In this document: positions 1-5,620 of the stretch, in pieces
How positions within the stretch are numbered: position 1 is the first letter of the stretch
How the letters are laid out: each line of letters opens with the position of its first letter
NCBI GenBank assembly: GCA_002360555.1
Contig: DEQS01000079.1
Coordinates: 1-7,752, forward strand
Source of the DNA: Chloracidobacterium sp. UBA3360
Lineage (GTDB): Bacteria; Acidobacteriota; Blastocatellia; Pyrinomonadales; Pyrinomonadaceae
Reading direction: 5' to 3'
DNA: 7,752 nucleotides
The notes under the pieces: generated by a model
What the model was told of the DNA's origin: nothing
What the model saw: the letters and a program-made list of their open reading frames with translations, nothing else
The model's database searches: none
Program-made: the position numbers and the translations under genes

Positions 1-753
1 CAGTGCCTTGGTTAGCAGATCATCAGCCTTGGCGATCTCGCCCGACTGATAGTATAGGATGCCGAGAGGAACGTAGATCTCTGTCAACCCCTTGTCGGTG
101 GCGAGCGATTTTTCATACGAAGAGATAGCCTCGGCCTGGTTGTCGGTGCCGGAATAAAGCTCACCGAGCCCGAAATATGCCGCAGCATTCTTAGGGTCAA
201 ACTTGATCGCCTCAAGGAAATATCCCTTTGCCTGTTCGCCTTTGTCGGCGACGAGGAGTGCATTACCGTTCAGCGCCAGAGCCTCACTGTATCCGGTATT
301 TGCCATCACGTTTTTCGGGTCGAGGCGGATCGCTTCGCGGAAAAATTCAAAAGCCTGTTCGTACTCGGCTTTATCGACATAATATTCACCAACACCGGCA
401 AATAGTTTGGACGCTTGCACCGGCGGCAGATCACGCCCGCCCTTTGGCCCAAGTTTATTTGGGTCGATGATCTTTGCACGGTTGACCTTAGTCGTGTTTT
501 TGGCGATCGTCTCGTATTGTTTCTTGATCTTTACTGCTGATGCCAATCGCTGGGTTTTTGTACGCGTCGGTTTTGCGACCGGGCGCGGTTTCGATCCACG
601 CGAGCCGCTTCGAAAAACAAACACGCTCGAACTGCCGCTCAGGCTGCTCACCGCAACCAGATCCTGTGCAGCGACCGACAGGCTTGACATCGAAATTACC
701 GTTACCAAAACCGCCGCCGTTACTGCTCGAAACATCCACGATCTATTGAACAT
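1..753 (-). CDS. Exported tetratricopeptide-repeat protein, 3' end beyond the window
   Basis: This gene reads leftwards off the window; 251 codons are present without a stop. Residues 1-29 form a Sec-type signal peptide with a hydrophobic core (AAVLVTVISM) and a likely cleavage near SVAAQ. Residues 47-90 are rich in Arg, Lys and Thr and look like a basic linker. From about residue 115 there are successive TPR helices: 116-147 (AFEFFREAIRLDPKN), about 154-188 (YFLEAIKFDPKN), 191-222 (AYFGLGELY, then AISSYEKSLATD) and the start of another at 225. TPRs usually serve as protein-protein scaffolds; the partner is unknown. The ATG at 753 is chosen because GGTGAGG lies 7 bases upstream, and the ATG four bases further upstream (757) meets a stop after four codons. 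The gene is divergent from the EF-G-like gene. The family assignment is solid; no precise role can be given. Confidence 0.9.
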   Translation of the reverse strand, partial: MFNRSWMFRAVTAAVLVTVISMSSLSVAAQDLVAVSSLSGSSSVFVFRSGSRGSKPRPVAKPTRTKTQRLASAVKIKKQYETIAKNTTKVNRAKIIDPNKLGPKGGRDLPPVQASKLFAGVGEYYVDKAEYEQAFEFFREAIRLDPKNVMANTGYSEALALNGNALLVADKGEQAKGYFLEAIKFDPKNAAAYFGLGELYSGTDNQAEAISSYEKSLATDKGLTEIYVPLGILYYQSGEIAKADDLLTKAL

Positions 754-794
754 TCATTTTCCTCACCAGCATTTAAGGTCAAACTTTATCAACA

Positions 795-823
795 ATACTA
801 TAAACCATCTATTCGATGCACAA
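795..823 (-). promoter_or_regulatory. Candidate sigma70-type promoter for the TPR gene
   Basis: On the minus strand TTGTGC (818-823) is followed after 17 bases by TAGTAT (795-800), about 41 bases before the start codon. The overlapping TATAGT is a better -10 hexamer but gives a shorter spacer. The match is modest and the call rests only on spacing and position. Confidence 0.3.
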
Positions 824-907
824 ACTTTTCACGTGGGTTTCCCCATTGTTTCTTGCCTATTTGCCCCGCGTAATATAAATTTGAAAGTTACCAACAACTT
901 TAAAAGG

Positions 908-984
908 TTTCGAGTTAAAAGTTCCAAGTTCCAAGTTGGGGATCAGAATAACTCGAAACTCGGAACTCGGAACTCGAAACTTTA
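908..984. repeat. Facing arrays of 7-base tandem repeats forming an imperfect inverted repeat
   Basis: The right arm (950-984) is five consecutive heptamers: AACTCGA, AACTCGG, AACTCGG, AACTCGA, AACTTTA. The left arm (910-937) is four heptamers of the complementary type: TCGAGTT, AAAAGTT, CCAAGTT, CCAAGTT. A 12-base spacer (938-949) separates them. The arms can pair as an imperfect stem; the TCGAGTT at 910-916 pairs perfectly with 971-977. The element ends 23 bases before the EF-G-like start codon. It is probably an intergenic heptamer-repeat element and is unlikely to be coding, although an open frame upstream of the EF-G-like gene passes through it. Confidence 0.75.
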
Positions 985-1007
985 ATAAGAAGGAGAGCTT
1001 GCCGAAC

Positions 1008-3113
1008 ATGAAAGCATTCGCAACTGAGAATATCAGAAATCTGGCTGTCATTGGACACGGCGACGCAGGTAAAACCCAACTCGTCAGTTCCCTCATTCAC
1101 GTCAGCGGTAGCCAACATCGCTGGGGAAAGGTCGACGAAGGCACGACCATAACCGATTACGACGAAGACTCGATCGAACGAAAGGTCTCGCTCAACAATA
1201 ATTTTGCCCACGCCGAATATCAGGACACCAAGATAAATTTTATCGACACGCCGGGCTACGCCGCTTTTGTCTCGCACGCACGGCCCGCTCTGCGCGTCGC
1301 TGATTGCGCGCTGGTCGTCGTTGACGCGGTGCACGGCATTGAGGTGCAGACCGAAAAAACTTGGCAATACGCAAACGAATTTTTGCTGCCGCGTTTTATG
1401 GTCATCAACAAGATCGACAAAGAGCACGCGGATTTTGGCCACGCGCTTGAGACCGCGGCCGACTCATTTGCCCGCTCGATCGTGCCTTTTACACTGCCGA
1501 TCGGACGCGAAGGCAGTTTTCGCGGCGTGATCGATGTCGTTCATCAAAAAGCATACGAATTTGACGCCGACGGCAAAGCAAAAGCCATTGGCATACCGAG
1601 CGAAGAAAAGGCACTGCTCGATTCGACACGCGAACGCCTCATCGAGATCGTCGCCGAATCAGACGACGCTCTGATGGAAAAATATTTTGCGGACGGCACG
1701 CTGCCCGAAGAAGACATTATCCCAAACCTCGCCCGTGCCATCGCGGCCAGCAAACTCTGCCCCGTTTATGCCGCCTCGGCGACGACACTCGTCGGCTTGC
1801 AGATCTTGCTTGATCACCTCGTCGAATTTGCTCCAAACCCGGCGACGCATGAGATGGAATATGGTTTCACCGACAACGAAATGACCGGCGACCGTATCAA
1901 TCGTAAATACAATAACGACGAGCCGTTCTCCGCTTATGTATTTCGCACCATCGCTGACCCTTTTGCCGGCCGAATCAACGTGATGAAGGTCATTTCCGGC
2001 AAGATCGGACACGACGCCAACGTAAGAAATACGACGCGCGACACGGACGAACGTCTCGGTGCGTTGCACGTCATTTCGGGAAAGACGCTCGACAAGGTCG
2101 ATTCCGCCGCGACGGGCGACATCATCGCTGTCGTCAAATTAAAAGACACACAGACGGGCGACACGCTTTCCGACAAAGCAAAACCGATCGTCTATCCGCC
2201 GGTGCAATATCCCGAGGCGGCGATCGCGTTTGCCATCGAACCTAAATCGCGTGCCGACGAGGACAAGATCTCAGGTGCTCTGCACAAGATACTCGAAGAA
2301 GATCCGTCACTTCATTTTGACCGCGATCCACAGACGAACGAATTCATACTTTCGGGCAGCGGCCAACTCCATATTGAGACGGTCGTCAAAAAACTCGAAC
2401 AGCGTTACCACGTCGAGGTCGCACTGCATCCGCCCAAGGTTCCCTACAAGGAAACCATCACAACTCAGGCCGAGGTCCAAGGCCGCCATAAGAAACAGTC
2501 AGGCGGACGAGGGCAGTTTGGCGATTGTAAAGTGATATTCGAGCCGCTCGAACGCGGTGCCGGATTCGAATGGGTCGACAAGATCTTTGGCGGCTCAGTG
2601 CCGCAAAATTTCCGCCCGGCCATCGAAAAAGGCATTATCGAGGCCGCCGCAAGCGGTGCCGTCGCGGGCTATCCGCTCGTCGATTTTAAGGTCACGCTGG
2701 TTGACGGCAGTTTTCACGCGGTTGACAGTGACGAGCATTCGTTCCGTGCCGCCGGACGCAAAGCGTTTCGTGCAGCGATGGAAAAGGTGAAACCGACCCT
2801 GCTCGAACCGATCATGGACGTCGAGGTATTTACGCCCCAAGAGGTTTCAGGCGACATCATGGGCGACCTCAACAGCCGTCGCGGACGCGTCGGCGGCATG
2901 GAGGTTCGCGGCAAACAGCAGGTCATCAAAGCCAAGGTCCCGCTCGCCGAAATGCTCGATTACCAGTCAAAACTAAACAGCGTCACCCAGGCACGCGGCT
3001 CGTATCACATGCAGTTTTCGCATTATGATCCGCTACCCGGCAACCTCGCACAAAAGGTCATCGACGAAGCCGTCGCCGCCGGACGTGTGAGAGCTCATGA
3101 CGACGACGAGTAA
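1008..3113 (+). CDS. fusA: Elongation factor G-like translational GTPase (EF-G2-type paralogue)
   Basis: This 701-residue protein has the full five-domain EF-G layout. The GTPase domain shows G1 GHGDAGKT (16-23), DTPGY (80-84), NKID (134-137) and SAT (257-259). Domain II begins near 305, domain III near 400 (including LSGSGQLHIE at 448-457), domain IV near 480-600 and domain V near 602-690 (GDIMGDLNSRRGRVGG). Canonical EF-G drives ribosomal translocation and, with RRF, recycling. Several signatures instead match the EF-G2-like branch: G1 starts GHGD rather than AHID, the switch I segment reads ERKVS (57-61) where canonical EF-G has ERGIT, and DTPGH is DTPGY, replacing the catalytic His by Tyr. 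It is therefore probably a paralogue; a canonical copy should exist elsewhere in the genome. The ATG at 1008 is preferred over an upstream in-frame start at 936, which lies inside repeats; AGGAG sits at 991-995 (12-base spacing, somewhat long). Confidence 0.93.
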   Translation: MKAFATENIRNLAVIGHGDAGKTQLVSSLIHVSGSQHRWGKVDEGTTITDYDEDSIERKVSLNNNFAHAEYQDTKINFIDTPGYAAFVSHARPALRVADCALVVVDAVHGIEVQTEKTWQYANEFLLPRFMVINKIDKEHADFGHALETAADSFARSIVPFTLPIGREGSFRGVIDVVHQKAYEFDADGKAKAIGIPSEEKALLDSTRERLIEIVAESDDALMEKYFADGTLPEEDIIPNLARAIAASKLCPVYAASATTLVGLQILLDHLVEFAPNPATHEMEYGFTDNEMTGDRINRKYNNDEPFSAYVFRTIADPFAGRINVMKVISGKIGHDANVRNTTRDTDERLGALHVISGKTLDKVDSAATGDIIAVVKLKDTQTGDTLSDKAKPIVYPPVQYPEAAIAFAIEPKSRADEDKISGALHKILEEDPSLHFDRDPQTNEFILSGSGQLHIETVVKKLEQRYHVEVALHPPKVPYKETITTQAEVQGRHKKQSGGRGQFGDCKVIFEPLERGAGFEWVDKIFGGSVPQNFRPAIEKGIIEAAASGAVAGYPLVDFKVTLVDGSFHAVDSDEHSFRAAGRKAFRAAMEKVKPTLLEPIMDVEVFTPQEVSGDIMGDLNSRRGRVGGMEVRGKQQVIKAKVPLAEMLDYQSKLNSVTQARGSYHMQFSHYDPLPGNLAQKVIDEAVAAGRVRAHDDDE

Positions 3114-3131
3114 ACCATAGGAAGAAGTTTA

Positions 3132-3199
3132 GCCACGAATTACACGAATAACACGAATTTATTTCTTGTTTTATTCGTGTCATTCGTGTAATTCGTGGC
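3132..3199. repeat. 27-bp inverted repeat (ACGAAT-type intergenic hairpin)
   Basis: The left arm (3132-3158) and right arm (3173-3199) are complementary at 26 of 27 positions; the single A-C mismatch is 3150/3181. The loop is 14 bases. Each arm is built of near-repeats of about 8-9 bases with ACGAAT cores. It starts 18 bases after the stop codon of the EF-G-like gene. It could end transcription or protect the 3' end, but the plus strand lacks a T-run after the stem, so a classical intrinsic terminator is not shown. A related sequence follows the beta-lactamase gene. Confidence 0.85.
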
Positions 3200-3246
3200 A
3201 AAAAATCTTTTGAAACCAGTTTACTTCTAACCGCGAATATCGTTTC

Positions 3247-3747
3247 ATGAAAACTCTACTAACCCTTTTCATCGTTACACTTACGCTTTCCGTTACCACC
3301 GCCGCTCAGTCCGCCAAGATCTCCGCCAAAGACCTCAAACCGCTCGAGGGCGGCGAGTGGATCGGCAAGCTCACCTATCTTGATTACCAATCTAAAAAAC
3401 CAACGTCGATCAAATCGAACTTAACTGTAACCCGTTCTAAGACGGACAAGCTGACGTGGACATTCGACATGCAATACCCGCTTGAGCCCAAGGCAAACAG
3501 CAAAGACGAAGTAAGACTAAGCCCCGACGGCAAGACGTTTGACGGCGAAACTGTCATCGAACGCACCAAATTACCAGACGGCACACTCCGCATCGTCACC
3601 AGCAAACCCGGCAAAGACGACGATCGCCCGGCTACTCTTCGCCATACTTATCTAGTGAGCAAAAAGGCTTTCTCGATCAAAAAAGAGGTCAAATTAGACA
3701 GCGAAGCGGAGTATTTCGAACGAAACACATACAGCTGGACTCGATAA
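3247..3747 (+). CDS. Small exported protein of unknown function
   Basis: This 166-residue protein begins with a clear signal peptide (KTLLTLFIVTLTLSVTTAA; cleavage probably near 20-23). The mature part, about 143 residues, has alternating hydrophobic and polar residues typical of beta strands, starting with GGEWIGKLTYLDY (35-47) and ending with ERNTYSW (158-164). This is reminiscent of small lipocalin-like or beta-barrel proteins, but I recognise no named family and see no catalytic motif or cysteine. It is highly charged, with many Lys and Asp. No good ribosome binding site precedes the ATG (upstream GCGAATATCGTTTC), so translation may be weak or non-SD. It lies 133 bases after the EF-G-like gene, across a hairpin, so it is probably a separate transcription unit. 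Confidence 0.8.
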   Translation: MKTLLTLFIVTLTLSVTTAAQSAKISAKDLKPLEGGEWIGKLTYLDYQSKKPTSIKSNLTVTRSKTDKLTWTFDMQYPLEPKANSKDEVRLSPDGKTFDGETVIERTKLPDGTLRIVTSKPGKDDDRPATLRHTYLVSKKAFSIKKEVKLDSEAEYFERNTYSWTR

Positions 3748-3787
3748 AACAATCTCGCGGCTCGCTGCGTATTATCTCTATTCCGGA

Positions 3788-3816
3788 TTGGATTCGGCCA
3801 AGTCTTTATACATAAT
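3788..3816 (+). promoter_or_regulatory. Candidate sigma70-type promoter for the DUF2911 gene
   Basis: TTGGAT (3788-3793) and CATAAT (3811-3816, 5 of 6 to TATAAT) are separated by 17 bases. They lie in the 101-base gap between the two exported-protein genes, 32 bases before the start codon. The -35 hexamer is weak, so the call is tentative. Confidence 0.35.
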
Positions 3817-3848
3817 GGTTGCAAGACCTAATTTTGAGGAGAGTAATA

Positions 3849-4823
3849 ATGCGTAAAACTGATCGTTTCTTTGTCATATTTTCACTCTTTGCCGTATTGG
3901 CAATAACCGCGTCGGCACAGGTAGTTCGTCCTCCGGTTCCGCGTGATAGTCAGAAAATGTCTATCACGCAGACGATCGGCACGACCGAGATCGGCATCAC
4001 GTTTAGCCGTCCGGCGGTAAAGGGCCGTCCGATATTCGGGGCCCCGCCTGAAACGATGGCGACACGTGCCAAAGGCGAAGGCACGCTCGACGACCAGAAC
4101 GCTCGCAAGGCCGGTGAGCCTATCGTCCCGTTTGATCACGTCTGGCGTGCCGGTGCTAATGAGGCGACGATGTTCACCGTGGCTGACGACGTTCTCGTCA
4201 ACGGCCAGCCGCTCGCCGCGGGCAAATACAGTTTTCACGTCATCCCCGCCAAGGACGGCAACTGGACGATCATATTTAACAAGGATCTCGATTGGGGCAG
4301 CTTTACCTACAAAGCTGAGAACGACGCTCTCCGCGTAAAAACAAAAGCCGAGGCCGTCCCGTTCAACATGGAGTTTCTCACCTATTATTTCGATCCGATC
4401 AGCGCAGACACCGCGACCGTTCACCTTCGCTGGGAAAAGATGGACGTGCCATTCACAGTCAAGGTCAAGGATGTGGTCGGTTCGACGATGACACGGCTCA
4501 AAGCGTATGTCGCCGCCGCAAAGGCCGAAGACCCCGGCCCGCGTATCAACGCAGGTAACTATGCCAAGGCAAATAAACAAACAGAACAGGCAAACGCCTG
4601 GTTTGAAGAGGCACTGAAACTCAACGACGCGATGATCGCGACCAAAGAGACGTTTCAGAATCTGCAGCGTAAAGCGACGATCCTATTAAACCTTGGACGC
4701 GGCCCCGAGGCTCTTGCCGCCGCCGAACGGGCTCTCGTTGTCGGAAAAGCCGACACTACCGTCACCAAAGCTCAGATCGAGGCACTCGAAAAACGCATCG
4801 CCGACATCAAAGCCGGTAAGTAG
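3849..4823 (+). CDS. Exported DUF2911 protein with C-terminal TPR-like helical tail
   Basis: This 324-residue protein has a signal peptide (hydrophobic core FFVIFSLFAVLAITASA, cleavage about 23/24). Residues 37-206 match the DUF2911 pattern: ITQTIGTTEIGITFSRPAVKG (39-59), VWRAGANEATMF (98-109), LAAGKYSFHVIP (122-133), WTIIFNKDLDWG (139-150) and VHLRWEKMDVPF (191-202). The function of DUF2911 is unknown; these proteins are secreted and beta-rich. Residues 213-322 are mainly helical and include a TPR-like pair (QANAWFEEALKLND at 247-260; ATILLNLGRGPEALAAAERAL at 276-296). The start at 3849 is chosen because AGGAG lies at 3837-3841 with 7-base spacing and the signal peptide begins there; an in-frame start at 3819 adds ten residues without support. 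The C-terminal tail suggests protein contacts, but that is inference. Confidence 0.9.
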   Translation: MRKTDRFFVIFSLFAVLAITASAQVVRPPVPRDSQKMSITQTIGTTEIGITFSRPAVKGRPIFGAPPETMATRAKGEGTLDDQNARKAGEPIVPFDHVWRAGANEATMFTVADDVLVNGQPLAAGKYSFHVIPAKDGNWTIIFNKDLDWGSFTYKAENDALRVKTKAEAVPFNMEFLTYYFDPISADTATVHLRWEKMDVPFTVKVKDVVGSTMTRLKAYVAAAKAEDPGPRINAGNYAKANKQTEQANAWFEEALKLNDAMIATKETFQNLQRKATILLNLGRGPEALAAAERALVVGKADTTVTKAQIEALEKRIADIKAGK

Positions 4824-4838
4824 TAAGAAAATTGCCCA

Positions 4839-4882
4839 CGAAAGGCACGAAATTAAGAATCTTCTTTTTTTCGTGCCTTTCG
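4839..4882. terminator. Hairpin between convergent genes, possible bidirectional terminator
   Basis: A perfect 14-bp stem is formed by CGAAAGGCACGAAA (4839-4852) and its complement (4869-4882), with a 16-base loop. It sits in the 79-base gap between the stops of the DUF2911 gene and the convergent cytochrome gene, where a shared terminator is expected. T-runs after the stem are poor: a TTTT follows only some bases later on the minus strand. It belongs to the same ACGAA-rich repeat type as the element at 3132-3199. Confidence 0.55.
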
Positions 4883-4883
4883 A

Positions 4884-4906
4884 GTATTTCGTAGGCTAAT
4901 TCTTAT
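4884..4906 (-). repeat. Copy 1 of a 23-base direct repeat spanning the cytochrome stop codon
   Basis: This sequence matches 5598-5620 at 22 of 23 bases, the one difference being A versus G in the middle. Read on the minus strand it begins ATAAGAATTAGCC and contains the TAA stop of the cytochrome gene (4903-4905). Confidence 0.8.
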
Positions 4907-5493
4907 GCCGTTTTCTTATGACACATCGTGCATTGTGTCTGAATCGGCCCTTTCGACGTCGGCACTGTCTTTCTGACCTCACCATGGCAACCGGCACATG
5001 TCCGGTGAAACGCGGTCATGTTATTCATCGTGATCAGTGCCGGACTGCCCTCATGCTTGATCTCGGGGATAGCGTCGAGCAGCTTTGGCTTTTCGCCGGT
5101 GCGTGCATGACATTCGCGGCACCCCGCTACACCCGCAGCTTTTGCATCCTTTGCAAATAACTCAGCCGTCAGCGACGTTGCACGGTCCGCCGGCCAAGCC
5201 GTTTTTAGCGGAGCATGTTTCGCGATCTCAGACGCCGGTTGGGCAGTATGATGGCACGAGATACACGCGATCGGGGAACCGGGTGTAATGCTGTAAGTTC
5301 CGCCGTTATGCTTGGCATGGCTAAACGTGACCTGCCCGAGCTTTGCGTCCTTTCCGAGCACGATCACCTCAGGCATTTTCTGCTCATCAGCCTTTTGGGC
5401 CAATGTCTTGCCGACAAAACCATCTCCCATCGACACCCAAACACCGGCCGCCAACAACAGCCCCACACAAAATAAAAGCGCAATAGACCTCAT
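4903..5493 (-). CDS. Periplasmic tetraheme c-type cytochrome (class III / c3-like)
   Basis: This 196-residue protein has an N-terminal signal peptide (IALLFCVGLLLAAGVWV) and four CXXCH heme-attachment motifs: C77-H81 (CISCH), C125-H129 (CRECH), C166-H170 (CAGCH) and C188-H192 (CTMCH). The segment VTFSHAKHNGG (55-65) followed by CISCHH is typical of cytochrome c3/c7-type folds, in which upstream His residues are distal heme ligands; H59, H62, H82, H93, H147 and H163 are candidates. It should carry electrons in the periplasm. Redox partners are not encoded nearby, so its pathway cannot be read from context. The ATG at 5493 is fixed by an almost full-length Shine-Dalgarno sequence. It lies downstream of the beta-lactamase gene on the same strand, 116 bases away, and has its own promoter-like sequence, so it is probably expressed independently. 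Confidence 0.93.
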   Translation of the reverse strand: MRSIALLFCVGLLLAAGVWVSMGDGFVGKTLAQKADEQKMPEVIVLGKDAKLGQVTFSHAKHNGGTYSITPGSPIACISCHHTAQPASEIAKHAPLKTAWPADRATSLTAELFAKDAKAAGVAGCRECHARTGEKPKLLDAIPEIKHEGSPALITMNNMTAFHRTCAGCHGEVRKTVPTSKGPIQTQCTMCHKKTA

Positions 5494-5494
5494 A

Positions 5495-5505
5495 GATCAC
5501 CTCCT
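5495..5505 (-). promoter_or_regulatory. Extended Shine-Dalgarno site of the cytochrome gene
   Basis: AGGAGGTGATC lies immediately upstream of the ATG, with 6 bases between AGGAGG and the start codon. All 11 bases can pair with the common 3' end of bacterial 16S rRNA (GATCACCTCCT). This is far longer than at any other gene in the window and predicts strong initiation. Confidence 0.85.
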
Positions 5506-5521
5506 GAAAAGATTTGATGCA

Positions 5522-5564
5522 AGTATATTCGCAATTCGGCCCCGGCATTGTGACGCAGCGCACA
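5522..5564 (-). promoter_or_regulatory. Candidate promoter and CRP/FNR-family operator for the cytochrome gene
   Basis: On the minus strand TGTGC-N6-TCACA (5549-5564) matches the CRP consensus TGTGA-N6-TCACA at 9 of 10 defined positions. A -10-like TATACT lies at 5522-5527, implying a start near 5515 and placing the palindrome centre at about -41.5, the class II activator position. No good -35 is seen, which fits activator dependence. The regulator itself is not in the window, and the match could be chance. Confidence 0.4.
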
Positions 5565-5582
5565 CTCGCCCTATATTTTCTG

Positions 5583-5613
5583 ATTCGTGGTATTCGTGTA
5601 TTTCGTGGGCTAA
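5583..5613 (-). repeat. One-armed ACGAAT-type repeat after the beta-lactamase gene
   Basis: On the minus strand TTAGCCCACGAAATACACGA and the following bases resemble the left arm of the inverted repeat at 3132-3158. No complementary return arm is visible in the rest of the gap up to 5494, so it looks like a half or degraded element. It begins inside the beta-lactamase stop codon. Confidence 0.65.
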
Positions 5614-5620
5614 TTCTTAT
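5598..5620 (-). repeat. Copy 2 of the 23-base direct repeat, spanning the beta-lactamase stop codon
   Basis: Identical to 4884-4906 except for one base. On the minus strand it encodes the last residues (N-K-N) and the TAG stop (5610-5612) of the beta-lactamase, read in a different frame from copy 1. Confidence 0.8.

Noticed and set aside
407..985. Plus-strand open frame of 192 codons over the start of the TPR gene and the intergenic region
   Set aside because: It overlaps the real minus-strand TPR gene, and its tail (SKLGTRNSKL) is simply translated heptamer repeat.
936..1007. Upstream in-frame start for the EF-G-like protein adding 24 residues
   Set aside because: The added residues are encoded by the heptamer repeat and linker, no EF-G has such an extension that I know of, and a ribosome site precedes the ATG at 1008.
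3882..4580. Long minus-strand open frame (232 codons) opposite the DUF2911 gene
   Set aside because: It is antisense to a clear family member with a signal peptide and strong ribosome site. Its translation shows no recognisable domain, and it looks like a by-product of GC-rich codon bias.
3132..4906. Palindromic repeats considered as a CRISPR array
   Set aside because: The units are 7-9 bases or single palindromes with no regular unique spacers, and there are no cas genes.
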